In this document: in pieces, positions 1 to 9,042 of the stretch
How the letters are laid out: the number at the start of each line of letters is the position of its first letter
Numbering within the stretch: the first letter of the stretch is position 1
Assembly: GCF_015679325.1 (NCBI RefSeq)
Contig: NZ_JADPVI010000003.1
Location: 124,001 to 188,000 of the forward strand
Source of the DNA: Kaistella gelatinilytica
GTDB lineage: Bacteria > Bacteroidota > Bacteroidia > Flavobacteriales > Weeksellaceae
Direction: 5' to 3'
Length of the DNA: 64,000 bases
Made by a program: the position numbers and the translations under genes
Notes under the pieces: generated by a model
What the model saw: the letters and a program-made list of their open reading frames with translations, nothing else
Database searches by the model: none
Told to the model about the DNA's origin: nothing

Positions 1-1685
1 TAAGATTCAGAAACAGCGAGTTCAGAAAGTCCAACACCACAATCGAGTTCAGCAATAATTTTAGAATTCTCCTGAATTTGATCGATGTAGATCATCACAT
101 TTTCACAAACTTTTCGATACAGTTGATGTTCTATTTTTGAAATTTTTTCTTCCGCGCCGAGAATTTGTTCTTCGTATTCTTTGAGTTCTGCCGTAATGTA
201 TCTTTCAGCATTTACCAAGGTTTGCTTGCGGATCCAGTCTTCCGGAACTTTATCTTTATGAGAATTCCTGACTTCAATAAAATAACCGAAAACATTATTG
301 AAACTGATCTTCAAACTCGTGATTCCGGTTCGTTTGACTTCGCGGTCGCACATCTCATCCAAAAAACCCTTTCCTTTGGTTTGAAGGCCGCGCAAATGGT
401 CGAGTTCATCTGAAATTCCGGTCTTAATGACATTCCCTTTGGAAATATTAACGGGAAGTTCTTCGTTCAAATAATCAGTCAAATAATTAATGAGTTCATC
501 AACATTTACCAAAGGCGAGATCCACGTTAAAACCTCATCGTGACTATGAAGAAGTTCTTTAATTTTTTGAATATTAATCAGACTCTGACGAAGATAACCG
601 ACCTCTTTTGGATATATTTTTTCCGAAGCCAACTTCCCCATCAAACGATCAAGATCAGAAATCGATTTTAATAATTGTAAAATCTCATATTTCAGATTTT
701 CTTCTTTATTAAAAAACTCAATGAGATCTAATCTTCTATTGATTTCATTCACCGATTTTAAAGGGAGAATCAATCTTCGTCGCAACAATCTTCCTCCCAT
801 CGGAGTTGAAGTTTTGTCCACAATATCCAGCAATGATTTCCCTTGAGGATGACTTGAATAAACGATTTCCAAATTTCGCAACGTGAAATGATCCATCATC
901 AAAAAATCATCTTTCGGAATGAGTTTTATTTTGGTAATGTGCTGCAAAAGTGCATGATGCGTATCTTCAACCAAATAAGCGAAGATCGCGCCGGCTGCAA
1001 CAATTCCTAATTTTAGATCATCAACGCCAAATCCTTTTAGGGAACTTGTTTTAAAATGATTGGTCAGTTTTTCATACCCGTAATTATATTGAAAAGCCCA
1101 GTCCTCTAATTTAAAAGAATTGCGGTTTTTCAATTGAGCAGGAAGTTCTGTGGTTCGCTGATAAATAATTTCGCTCGGATCAAAAGTTCCGACGATGTGA
1201 AGCAGTTGTTCCAGATTTCCTTCTGAAGTCAAAAATTCGCCGGTAGAAACATCGACCAAAGCCAGTCCGAACTTCTCCTTTGCTTTATGTATAGAAAGTA
1301 AAAAGTTATTTTTCTTGGAAGTTAAAACCTGTTCATTGAACGTTACGCCTGGAGTTACCAATTCGGTCACGCCACGTTTTACAATTCCTTTGACACCTTT
1401 TGGATCTTCAAGTTGATCACAAATCGCCACACGAAGTCCGGCTCTCACGAGTTTTGGCAAATAAGTATCCACCGAATGATGAGGAAAACCAGCGAGTTCG
1501 ATATGACCTTCACCGTTGGCTCTTTTGGTTAAAACGATTCCTAAAATCTGAGAAGTTCTAATCGCATCCGTACCAAAAGTCTCGTAAAAATCTCCCACAC
1601 GAAACAGCAAAAGTGCATCAGGATATTTCGCCTTGATGGTGTTGTATTGCGTCATTAAAGGAGTTTCTTTCTTTTCTTTTGCCAC
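1..1685 (-). CDS. mutS: DNA mismatch repair protein MutS (N-terminal part, gene runs off the left edge)
   Basis: MutS recognises mismatched bases and starts mismatch repair. Reading the minus strand from 1685 gives about 561 codons without a stop, all in the N-terminal and middle part of MutS; the C-terminal ATPase with its Walker motifs lies outside the window. The mismatch-binding motif Phe-Tyr-Glu is at residues 33-35, within VGDFYETF, followed by the typical ELAGFPHHSVDTYLPKLVRAG-type region. The start is read as GTG at 1685, because the protein then begins VAKEKKETPL, the usual MAKEKKETPL start of flavobacterial MutS; an in-frame stop lies seven codons upstream. The gene is divergent from the methyltransferase at 1758, with overlapping promoters. 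Identification is firm; the C terminus cannot be assessed. Confidence 0.95.
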   Translation of the reverse strand, partial: MAKEKKETPLMTQYNTIKAKYPDALLLFRVGDFYETFGTDAIRTSQILGIVLTKRANGEGHIELAGFPHHSVDTYLPKLVRAGLRVAICDQLEDPKGVKGIVKRGVTELVTPGVTFNEQVLTSKKNNFLLSIHKAKEKFGLALVDVSTGEFLTSEGNLEQLLHIVGTFDPSEIIYQRTTELPAQLKNRNSFKLEDWAFQYNYGYEKLTNHFKTSSLKGFGVDDLKLGIVAAGAIFAYLVEDTHHALLQHITKIKLIPKDDFLMMDHFTLRNLEIVYSSHPQGKSLLDIVDKTSTPMGGRLLRRRLILPLKSVNEINRRLDLIEFFNKEENLKYEILQLLKSISDLDRLMGKLASEKIYPKEVGYLRQSLINIQKIKELLHSHDEVLTWISPLVNVDELINYLTDYLNEELPVNISKGNVIKTGISDELDHLRGLQTKGKGFLDEMCDREVKRTGITSLKISFNNVFGYFIEVRNSHKDKVPEDWIRKQTLVNAERYITAELKEYEEQILGAEEKISKIEHQLYRKVCENVMIYIDQIQENSKIIAELDCGVGLSELAVSES

Positions 1686-1735
1686 GGAATGGATTTTAAA
1701 AATTTATTGGAATGAAAATTAAGATTTGAAAACCT

Positions 1736-1752
1736 TAATTTTGCCAAAAATA
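1736..1752. promoter_or_regulatory. Overlapping divergent promoter for mutS and the TrmH-family gene
   Basis: On the plus strand TAATTTTG (1736-1743) matches the flavobacterial -7 box TAnnTTTG and sits 14 nt before the ATG at 1758. On the minus strand TATTTTTG (1745-1752 reversed) matches the same box for mutS. The boxes are one base apart, so each predicted transcription start falls inside the other's -7 box. The -33 TTG elements are not at ideal spacing (about 26 nt for the plus side), so assignment rests mainly on the -7 boxes. Confidence 0.5.
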
Positions 1753-1757
1753 CGAAA

Positions 1758-2294
1758 ATGTCATCCACAAAGAAACTGAAACTCGAAGAATTAGGAAGAA
1801 TAGATGTTGAAACCTTTAAAGAAACCAAGAAAACACCACTTGTCGTGGTTTTAGATAATGTTCGGAGCATGCATAATGTGGGTGCGATTTTCAGAACGGC
1901 AGATGCTTTCTTAATTGAAAAAGTCGTATTGTGTGGAATTACACCTCAACCGCCACATCGGGAAATTCATAAAGCTGCTTTGGGCGCGACAGAAAGTGTG
2001 GATTGGATTTATGAAAAAGATATCGTTGAAGCTTTACAAAATTTAAAAAAGGAAAACTTTAAAATTATCGGAATTGAACAAACGACGAGTTCAGAAGTCA
2101 TCACTGATTATCCTATTAATAAAGAGGAGAAGTACGCTTTGGTTTTGGGAAACGAAGTTGAAGGATTAAGTGACGAAGCGCTGTCTGAATATGATACTTT
2201 CTTAGAAATCCCGCAATTAGGCACGAAGCATTCTTTGAACGTTTCTGTATGTGGTGGAATTGTAATGTGGGAATTTTTTAAATATTTAAAGTAA
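1758..2294 (+). CDS. RNA 2'-O-methyltransferase, TrmH/SpoU family
   Basis: This 178-residue protein is a SPOUT-class methyltransferase that transfers methyl from S-adenosylmethionine to a ribose 2'-hydroxyl of tRNA or rRNA. Motif 1 is visible as VRSMHNVGAIFRTADAF (N and R conserved), motif 2 as LVLGNEVEGLSDEAL, and motif 3 as IPQLGTKHSLNVSVCGGIVMWE, which form the trefoil-knot cofactor site. It is short, a single SPOUT domain with no extra RNA-binding domain, as in TrmL or TrmH-like proteins; the exact RNA target cannot be read from sequence. It is expressed divergently from mutS and is followed by a degenerate repeat and a bidirectional terminator. ATG at 1758 is the only sensible start. Confidence 0.9.
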   Translation: MSSTKKLKLEELGRIDVETFKETKKTPLVVVLDNVRSMHNVGAIFRTADAFLIEKVVLCGITPQPPHREIHKAALGATESVDWIYEKDIVEALQNLKKENFKIIGIEQTTSSEVITDYPINKEEKYALVLGNEVEGLSDEALSEYDTFLEIPQLGTKHSLNVSVCGGIVMWEFFKYLK

Positions 2295-2317
2295 ATTTCT
2301 ATTCGAATAAATGGAAC

Positions 2318-2455
2318 GACAATCTTTAACGCAAAGACGCTAAGATTTCTTTCTATTACTTCTTTTAAATTACGAGCGCAAAGGCGTTTCACTCAGCAAT
2401 GGAAAATATACTAGCTTAGAATCCAAAATTAGGTACTCTTAGCAAAACTTAAAAG
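2318..2455. repeat. Degenerate intergenic repeat remnant (family seen also near 53755-53935)
   Basis: The AT-rich gap after the methyltransferase starts with TTAACGCAAAGACGCTAAGA, has an internal GAGCGCAAAGGCG, and ends with CTTAGCAAAACTTAAAAG. The gap at 53755-53935 has the same ends in degenerate form (AACCACAAAAGGCACAAAAG and CTTAACGAAACTTAAAAA). No coding frame of note is present. I read both as decayed copies of one dispersed intergenic repeat; the similarity is only at the ends. Confidence 0.35.
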
Positions 2456-2460
2456 CACAT

Positions 2461-2500
2461 AAAAAAATCTCTTCCATAAAAATATGAAAGAGATTTTTTT
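2461..2500. terminator. Bidirectional intrinsic terminator
   Basis: AAAAATCTCTT (2463-2473) pairs with AAGAGATTTTT (2488-2498), and the stem continues inside with one mismatch (ATA/TAT). A-run and T-run on the two sides allow termination in both directions: of the methyltransferase on plus and of the efflux operon on minus. Confidence 0.8.
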
Positions 2501-2519
2501 ATTATTATTTTGAAAGAAT

Positions 2520-3932
2520 TTATCTCCAACCTCCACCTAAAGATTTATATAACTGGATCCCAGCATCTAATTTGGAAAATTCTGCATTTGAAATATTGAG
2601 TTCTGCGTTCAGTTGATTTACACTTGCATTGATCACTTCCAGATAATTTGCCAAACCATAATTTACCAGTTCCTGAGAATATTCTACGGAGTTTTTATAA
2701 GCTTCCATTTCTTTTCTTTTTAAACTGATGAATCCGTCCTGAGAATTATAAACAGTGAGAGCATCTGAAACTTCTTTTCCTGCAGTTAAAACAGAACGTC
2801 TAAAATTGAGATAGGCAACTTCTTTATTCGCCAAACTTACTTCATATTGCGTTCTGATCTGTCTCTGATTAAAAATAGGCTGCGTTAATCCCGCTACCAC
2901 ATTGGCAAACAAGGAATTCACACTAAACAACTGATCAATTTGACCCGACGTTATTCCACCACCTGCAGTTAATCTTAAGGCAGGATAGAAATTGGCTTTT
3001 GCCGCATTCGTTAATTCAAAAGCATTTATTAAGCGGTATTCTGAAGCTTTAACATCCGGACGGTTTGCTAGCAAATTTGCAGGATAACCCAATTGCAGAC
3101 TGATCGGCATTTTCTGAGCACTGATGGTTGTTCGCTCGATGGCATGAGAAGGTTCCGCCATCAATAAACTTATCGTGTTTTCGAGCAAAGCGATCTGAAC
3201 ATCAATGCTGATTAACATCGACTGTGCATTAAAAACTAAAGCTTCACTTTGCTGAACCGCAACTTCTGTTAAGGTTCCGGCCTCTTTCAAAGCTTTGGTC
3301 GTCTCCAGATTTTTATTTCGTAAAGCGATCGTTGCATTTATAATTCTCTTTTGATCATCAAACGTCAACAATTGATAATAAGCGGAGGCTACAGAAGCAA
3401 CCAAATCACTCTTCACCGCCTGATGCGCGGAAACTGTTCCTAAATAATTGGCGAGTTCTGCTTTCTCCTGAGATTTTAATTTTCCCCAAAGATCCAGTTC
3501 CAAACTGGAATTTGCAGTAATATCAAACTGATTTCGGTACGTTCGTCCGTTGTTCAAAAGCTGCCCGCTCTGGCTATTTAATGATTGCGTTTGAAAGGTA
3601 TAATTTGGACCTGCAGAAAGTGTCGGGAAATAAGCAGCTTTGCTTTGTTTCAAGTAAGATTCTGCTGCATTGATATTTTGCAAAGCGACTCTTACATCTA
3701 AATTATTTGCTAGAGCCGTCGAAATATGTTTCTGCAAAACCGGATCGGTGAAAATTTCTTTCCAGGAGACCGTTGCCATACTTGTAGAATCTTTTGGCAA
3801 CAGATCGGTGCGGAAAAGATTTTCATTGATGACTTCTTTCGGTCTTTCGTTTTTCTGGCGCGCCATACACGAAGTTAGGATCACTGCCAAAGACAGAAAT
3901 GAAAGTATTTTTATATTGAAGTATTTATTCAT
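2520..3932 (-). CDS. RND efflux outer-membrane factor, TolC/OprM (NodT) family lipoprotein
   Basis: Outer-membrane channel of a tripartite efflux system, 470 residues, the usual length for OprM/CusC-type proteins. The N terminus is a lipoprotein signal with lipobox LTSC (Cys22), so the mature protein is probably lipid-anchored. Two internally similar halves rich in coiled-coil sequence follow, with phrases typical of the family such as LDLWGKLKSQEKAELANYLG and LANRPDVKASEYRLINAFE. It is the last gene of the operon, 35 nt after the pump gene, and is followed by the terminator at 2461-2500. It would form the exit duct for substrates moved by the pump at 3968-7108. Confidence 0.93.
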   Translation of the reverse strand: MNKYFNIKILSFLSLAVILTSCMARQKNERPKEVINENLFRTDLLPKDSTSMATVSWKEIFTDPVLQKHISTALANNLDVRVALQNINAAESYLKQSKAAYFPTLSAGPNYTFQTQSLNSQSGQLLNNGRTYRNQFDITANSSLELDLWGKLKSQEKAELANYLGTVSAHQAVKSDLVASVASAYYQLLTFDDQKRIINATIALRNKNLETTKALKEAGTLTEVAVQQSEALVFNAQSMLISIDVQIALLENTISLLMAEPSHAIERTTISAQKMPISLQLGYPANLLANRPDVKASEYRLINAFELTNAAKANFYPALRLTAGGGITSGQIDQLFSVNSLFANVVAGLTQPIFNQRQIRTQYEVSLANKEVAYLNFRRSVLTAGKEVSDALTVYNSQDGFISLKRKEMEAYKNSVEYSQELVNYGLANYLEVINASVNQLNAELNISNAEFSKLDAGIQLYKSLGGGWR

Positions 3933-3967
3933 TGTTTAAATTTTATATCAAAGTTTTTGACTTTCAA

Positions 3968-6900
3968 TTATTCGGAAAGATTAATTTCTTTTTCTTTTAA
4001 TGGAGAAACTTTTTCCTGCAAGGTCTGGAAAACAATAAATAAAATCGGGATCACCAACAATCCTAAAAAAGTTCCTATTAAAAGTCCGGTGGCGGCACCT
4101 GTAGCGATCGATCTGTTTCCGGTAGCTCCAATTCCTGAAGCGAAAACAAGTGGCAACATTCCACAGATAAATGCAAATGAAGTCATCAAAATCGGTCTAA
4201 GTCGCGCTGTTGCAGCATGTATTGCGGCATCCACGATCGTCTCACCGTGCATCCTCCTCTGGACTGCAAATTCAACGATCAAAATCGCATTCTTCGCCAG
4301 TAATCCGACGAGCATAATTAAGGCGATCTGGAAATAAATATTGTTTTCCAGGCCGAAGATCCATTGTCCGATATACGCTCCCATTACACCTAAAGGCAAC
4401 GATAGAATAACCGATAGCGGTAGAATATAACTTTCATATTGTGCAGAAAGAATAAAGTAAACAAATACTAAACTCAATGCAAAAATCATTAAAGTTTGAG
4501 AACCTGAAGCTAATTCTTCCCGTGATAGACCAGTAAATTCAACGTCGTAATTCGATCCTAAATTTTCGCTTGCAACCTGCTGAACTGCTGCAAGAGCATC
4601 ACCGGTACTGTAACCCAGATTATTCGCACCCGTAATTTTCACGGAGGTAAACAAGTTATATCTGCTCACACTCTGCGGTCCATACGTTTTTTCTAAAGTA
4701 ACAAACTGAGAAATTGGCGTCATTGCTCCTGAACCGGTTTTCACATACATCGTATTCAAATCTTGCGGTGATTTTCGGTCATCGGGTAAAGCCTGAACAA
4801 TTACTCTAAACTGTTTTCCGTATTTAGTAAAGTCAGCCGCATAAATTCCACCAATATATCCCTGCATCGTACTCAAAATATCTGAAACCGAAACGCCTGA
4901 CTGTGCAGCCAAAGGAACATTGATATTCATTTGATATTGCGGATATTTCGTGTTAAAGGAGGTTTGAGAAAACTGAATTTCCGGTCGCTGCATGAGTTTT
5001 CCAATAAAGTTCTGAGAAGTGGCATCCAGATCTTTATAATCGCCACCTGCTTTATCTAAAAGCACCATTTCAAAACCTGCATTATTTCCAAAACCCGGTA
5101 CTGAACCTGGCTGAAAGAATACAATTTTTGCATCGGGAATACTTGAAGCGATACCGAATAATTTTTTGGTCAGATCATCGGCAGATTCACCTTTTCCACG
5201 GTCAGAAAATGGCGTTAATTTCACAAAAGCCAAACCATTATTACTTCCATTCCCGGAGAAAAACGATCGTCCTGTAGAGATCGTTACGTTTTGAACTCCC
5301 GGAACTTTTAAGACTTTTTTCTGCAGTTCTTTCATCGCATTAAAAGTTCGTTCTTGCGATGCACCTGCAGGAAGTTCTACATTGGCAAATAAGATCCCAC
5401 GATCTTCATTGGGTACAAATCCTTTTTTCATGGAAGAATTAGACCAGAAGATGAGCAAACCAGTGATAACAAAAATACCGATGGTCACCCATTTATGTTT
5501 GATCAAAAAGGAAAAGGCATTCCCATATTTCGTGGTCATTGCTTTAAAACCGATATTGAATTTATGGAAAAACTTCTCGAAGAAATTTTTCTTTTCGTAT
5601 TCAAGATCGTGATTTTGTGGTTTTAAGAATAAAGAACATAAAACCGGACTTAAAGTTAAAGCGTTTACCGCAGAAATTAGAATCGCGATAATCAACGTCA
5701 CCCCAAACTGTTTGTAAAATACTCCTGTTGGTCCTTTAATAAAGGTTACGGGAATAAAAACCGCTGCCATTACTAAGGTGATCGAAATAATCGCACCTGT
5801 AATTTCATCCATTGCTTCGACGGTGGCTTTTTTGGGATCTTTAATTCCGCTTTCCATCTTGGCGTGAACGGCCTCGACGACGACAATAGCATCATCAACC
5901 ACAATTCCAATGGCTAAAACCAAAGCAAAAAGCGTTAATAAATTAAGGGAGTACCCAAATAAATTCAGGAAGAAAAAAGTTCCAACAATAGAAACCGGAA
6001 CCGCGATCGCTGGGATCAGCGTCGATCTAAAATCCTGTAAAAAGATGAATACCACGAGGAATACCAAGACGAATGCTTCAATTAAAGTATGAACAACTTT
6101 ATCGATCGAGGCTGTTAAAAATTCATTCGTGTCAAAATTGACCGTGTATTTAATTCCTTCCGGGAAATCTTTTTGGGTGCTTTCCAGATATTGGTCGATG
6201 TTATTGATAATTTCCTGTGCATTCGATCCCGGAGTTTGAAAAATCCCCATACTAATAGCCGGGTAATCACCGTTCTGGGCTAATCCGCCATAAGACAAGG
6301 CAGACAATTCTACTTTGGCAACGTCTTTCAATAGTAGATTTTGACCATTACCCAGGGATTTCAAAATGATATTATCGTACTGTTCCTGGTTATTATATTT
6401 CCCTACATATTTAATGATGTATTCGAAAGACGCACCACTATTTTGCCCGATAGATCCAGCTGCTGCTTCTCTACTCTGATCATTGATGGCGTTAGAAACA
6501 TCTGTTGGAGACAAACTGTAAGCTGCCATTTTTACAGGATCTAACCAGATTCTCATGGAATAAGTTTTCCCTCCAAAAACACTCGCATCTCCAACTCCAT
6601 TAATTCTTTTAATGGCCGGAATTACATTGATGTTCACATAATTCTGAATGAAAACATCATCAAATTTTTTATTTTCGGTGTAGAACGTCAGATACATCAA
6701 TGCACTCGTTTGTTGTTTTTGTGTAACAACTCCTGCTCGCGTAACTTCTGACGGCAATAATGGTGTTGCTCTTGCAACTCTATTCTGTACGTTTACCGCA
6801 GCAATATCTGCATTGATTCCCTGTTTGAAGAAAATTTGAATAGAGGCTGAACCGTCGTTTCCGGCGCTTGAAGTAATGTAATCCATTCCTTCAACTCCAT

Positions 6901-7108
6901 TAATTTGTTCTTCTAAAGGAACCACCACACTTTTCATAACCGTTTCTGCATTCGCACCTGAGTAATTTGCGGATACACTTACTGTGGGTGGCGCAATATC
7001 CGGATATTGGGTAACCGGAAGAGCGGTAAGTCCCAAAATCCCCAGGATCACGATCAGAATAGAAATTACGGTTGATAAAACCGGTCTGTTAATGAACTTT
7101 TTTATCAT
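3968..7108 (-). CDS. RND multidrug efflux pump, AcrB/MexB-like (HAE1 family)
   Basis: Inner-membrane proton-driven drug exporter of 1046 residues, the standard length for HAE1 transporters. Twelve transmembrane segments and two large periplasmic loops are evident. The N terminus MIKKFINRPVLSTVISI is typical, and the proton-relay pair of aspartates is seen in GIVVDDAIVVVEAV in transmembrane segment 4. The ATG overlaps the stop codon of the adaptor gene (TAATG, 7106-7110 on the complement), so the two are translationally coupled. Likely substrates are lipophilic drugs, detergents or bile-type compounds, but specificity cannot be read from the sequence. Confidence 0.96.
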   Translation of the reverse strand: MIKKFINRPVLSTVISILIVILGILGLTALPVTQYPDIAPPTVSVSANYSGANAETVMKSVVVPLEEQINGVEGMDYITSSAGNDGSASIQIFFKQGINADIAAVNVQNRVARATPLLPSEVTRAGVVTQKQQTSALMYLTFYTENKKFDDVFIQNYVNINVIPAIKRINGVGDASVFGGKTYSMRIWLDPVKMAAYSLSPTDVSNAINDQSREAAAGSIGQNSGASFEYIIKYVGKYNNQEQYDNIILKSLGNGQNLLLKDVAKVELSALSYGGLAQNGDYPAISMGIFQTPGSNAQEIINNIDQYLESTQKDFPEGIKYTVNFDTNEFLTASIDKVVHTLIEAFVLVFLVVFIFLQDFRSTLIPAIAVPVSIVGTFFFLNLFGYSLNLLTLFALVLAIGIVVDDAIVVVEAVHAKMESGIKDPKKATVEAMDEITGAIISITLVMAAVFIPVTFIKGPTGVFYKQFGVTLIIAILISAVNALTLSPVLCSLFLKPQNHDLEYEKKNFFEKFFHKFNIGFKAMTTKYGNAFSFLIKHKWVTIGIFVITGLLIFWSNSSMKKGFVPNEDRGILFANVELPAGASQERTFNAMKELQKKVLKVPGVQNVTISTGRSFFSGNGSNNGLAFVKLTPFSDRGKGESADDLTKKLFGIASSIPDAKIVFFQPGSVPGFGNNAGFEMVLLDKAGGDYKDLDATSQNFIGKLMQRPEIQFSQTSFNTKYPQYQMNINVPLAAQSGVSVSDILSTMQGYIGGIYAADFTKYGKQFRVIVQALPDDRKSPQDLNTMYVKTGSGAMTPISQFVTLEKTYGPQSVSRYNLFTSVKITGANNLGYSTGDALAAVQQVASENLGSNYDVEFTGLSREELASGSQTLMIFALSLVFVYFILSAQYESYILPLSVILSLPLGVMGAYIGQWIFGLENNIYFQIALIMLVGLLAKNAILIVEFAVQRRMHGETIVDAAIHAATARLRPILMTSFAFICGMLPLVFASGIGATGNRSIATGAATGLLIGTFLGLLVIPILFIVFQTLQEKVSPLKEKEINLSE

Positions 7109-8334
7109 TAGAAAATTGGTTTTATGGTTTTTACTAAACTGTCTAAACTGATTGGCTTCGGAATGATCGCCGTTTTATCTTTGATTGCACCTGTTCCGGC
7201 AGCAACAACTTTATCTCCTTTTTTAAGTCCGGCTGTAACAATGGCCAAATTATTAACCCTTGTTTTTACCTGAACGATCGTACTTCTGGCGGTATCTTTC
7301 TCAACTTTAAATGCGTAAACAATACCTTGCTGCTCATAAGTTGCGCTTTCCGGAATGACCAAAACGTTATCGTAATATTGAGGGAAGCGGATATTTCCAC
7401 TGTTACCATTGCTTAACAATTTTTCTGCATTGGGGAAACCTACGCGGAATTCAATCGTTCCTGTTTCCGGGTTGATCTGTCCGGTGATCGCTTCGATTTT
7501 TCCTTTTTCCGGATACATACTGCCATTCGCTAATTGTAATTCTACCATTGGTAAATTCCGGATTTTTTCAGGCATTGTTGCGCCTTTTGATTCTTCCAGA
7601 AAATCAAAATATTCTTTCTCATTCATCGAAAAATACGCATATACTGATTTTGTATCGGAAATCGTAGTTAAAGGAGTTGGATCTGATGGACCAACCAAAC
7701 TTCCGACTTTAAACGGTAGTTTACCCACAACCCCGGAAATCGGCGCTCTGATAATTGAATAATCAATATTGGCCTGAACTCCCTGAAAATTTGCCTGAGC
7801 CTGAGAAACTCCGGCGCTCGCCTGTTGTTTTGCCGCAATTGCCTGAGAAACCTGTGCCTGTGCACGAGCAAGATTTGCCTGCGCAGTTTGCAACTGTACA
7901 TTGCTGATAATATTTTTTTCAACCAAAGGTTTCAACTTATTGACCTCAACCTGCGCTGCACTTACGGCTGCCTGCGCAGCTTTTACATTCGCATCAGAAG
8001 CCGAAACATTTGATCTTGCTGCACCGACACCAGCTTTTGCGGCATTGGCCGACTGCGTCAAAATATTTGTCTCGAGGCGGAACAAAGGTTGTCCTTTCGT
8101 AACATATTGTCCTTCATCCACTAAAACCTGTGTGATATAGCCTTGAATTTTTGCACGAACATCATTATTTAAAATCCCATGAATAGAAGCTGGAAAAGTT
8201 TGATAACCTGTCACGTTTTTCGTTTCTACAGAAACCACAGGATATGGCATTGCGCCCGGTTTTTTCGGAGCTTCTTTTTTACACCCGATTATCGTAAGAG
8301 CCGATAAAGAAAGGAGAATGATTTTATTTTTCAT
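7108..8334 (-). CDS. RND efflux periplasmic adaptor, AcrA/MexA-like lipoprotein
   Basis: Membrane fusion protein that links the RND pump to the outer-membrane channel. The ATG at 8334 is preferred over one nine codons upstream because it begins a clean lipoprotein signal (MKNKIILLSLSALTIIGC, lipobox Cys18). It then shows the lipoyl/barrel-sandwich half VRAKIQGYITQVLVDEGQYV, a long Ala/Gln-rich alpha-helical hairpin (many AQA repeats), and the returning half IRAPISGVVGKLPFKVGSLV, followed by beta-barrel and membrane-proximal domains. About 408 residues, normal for the family. It is 62 nt downstream of the regulator gene and overlaps the pump start. Confidence 0.94.
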   Translation of the reverse strand: MKNKIILLSLSALTIIGCKKEAPKKPGAMPYPVVSVETKNVTGYQTFPASIHGILNNDVRAKIQGYITQVLVDEGQYVTKGQPLFRLETNILTQSANAAKAGVGAARSNVSASDANVKAAQAAVSAAQVEVNKLKPLVEKNIISNVQLQTAQANLARAQAQVSQAIAAKQQASAGVSQAQANFQGVQANIDYSIIRAPISGVVGKLPFKVGSLVGPSDPTPLTTISDTKSVYAYFSMNEKEYFDFLEESKGATMPEKIRNLPMVELQLANGSMYPEKGKIEAITGQINPETGTIEFRVGFPNAEKLLSNGNSGNIRFPQYYDNVLVIPESATYEQQGIVYAFKVEKDTARSTIVQVKTRVNNLAIVTAGLKKGDKVVAAGTGAIKDKTAIIPKPISLDSLVKTIKPIF

Positions 8335-8396
8335 GAATTTAATTTTATAATTGAGGTTCAATGCTTTGTTTGAATGAGGTTATAATTTTTTCTTAT

Positions 8397-8840
8397 TTAA
8401 AGTTGAGGAAGCGTTTCTTTGATATTCGTAATATTCTTATTAAAGAGACGCGTATAAATTTCAAATTTTCGCAGCGCACTTTCGTCGCTTGTATTTCGAA
8501 AATCTTTGAGGTTGTGCAGGATTGATAATTCACGTTCCATTTTTTCGATGATCTCTTCAAAACGGATTTTCATAAAGTTTTCATTCATTACGAAAAAACG
8601 TTTTCTTTCATCGATTTTATTAAAGTCATTAATGATATTTAGATTCAATAGTAAATTGAGATTGGAGGAAACGGAACTTTTACTGGCTGAAAAAACATCA
8701 ACAAACTTATCGAAGCAGACGCCTTTTCTCTCAAAATCAAAAATCAGGTACGCATAAATTTTTGCAGCAAGTGGCGGTATATGGAAGACGTCTCCATAAA
8801 AATTAACCATTTCACTAAAAATTTCTTTGTCGATTTTCAT
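8397..8840 (-). CDS. GbsR/MarR-family transcriptional regulator of the efflux operon
   Basis: A 147-residue winged-helix regulator. Residues 20-70 (PPLAAKIYAYLIFD, then SASKSSVSSNLNLLLNLNII) are the helix-turn-helix typical of GbsR/MarR proteins, followed by a wing (DERKRFFVMNENF) and a C-terminal helical dimerisation part. It is the first gene of the operon regulator-adaptor-pump-channel, so it most likely controls its own operon, probably as a repressor relieved by a small molecule. A tandem repeat over the -33 region of its promoter (8884-8899) is a candidate operator. The ligand is unknown. Confidence 0.85.
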   Translation of the reverse strand: MKIDKEIFSEMVNFYGDVFHIPPLAAKIYAYLIFDFERKGVCFDKFVDVFSASKSSVSSNLNLLLNLNIINDFNKIDERKRFFVMNENFMKIRFEEIIEKMERELSILHNLKDFRNTSDESALRKFEIYTRLFNKNITNIKETLPQL

Positions 8841-8862
8841 TACTAGATTTAAAATTAATGCG

Positions 8863-8899
8863 CAAAATTACATTTTAGTTCTGAACCAAACGAACCAAA
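8863..8899 (-). promoter_or_regulatory. Promoter of the efflux operon with a candidate tandem operator
   Basis: On the minus strand TAATTTTG (8863-8870) is a perfect -7 box TAnnTTTG, and TTG (8887-8889) lies 16 nt upstream as the -33 element. The -33 TTG lies inside a tandem repeat TTTGGTTCGTTTGGTTC (8883-8899 on the complement), two copies of TTTGGTTC 9 bp apart. A regulator bound there would block RNA polymerase. The predicted transcript start leaves a leader of about 15-20 nt before the ATG at 8840. Confidence 0.55.
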
Positions 8900-9030
8900 T
8901 ATAAATTTTATGACTTTTTTATGATTTACATAACAAATCATCACAAATTTTAAGAATTATGTTTAACTAAAATTAGAGATATGCGTTTAGAAAACCAAAA
9001 ATCATTAAACCAATTCTACATTTATTTCAC

Positions 9031-9038
9031 TAATTTTG
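9031..9038 (+). promoter_or_regulatory. -7 promoter box directly in front of the SUI1-family gene
   Basis: TAATTTTG matches the flavobacterial -7 consensus. It ends only 4 nt before the ATG at 9043, so the predicted transcription start coincides with the start codon, suggesting a leaderless or nearly leaderless mRNA. No TTG is present at ideal -33 spacing, so the box could also be fortuitous. Confidence 0.35.
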
Positions 9039-9042
9039 TTAG

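Noticed and set aside
3957-8140. Many open frames opposite the efflux genes
   Set aside because: They are shadows of acrA/acrB-type genes with no initiation context and unlike any known protein.
8841-9042. tRNA or other stable RNA genes in intergenic gaps
   Set aside because: All gaps above 80 nt were inspected for the GGTTCRAATCC arm and cloverleaf pairing; none was found.
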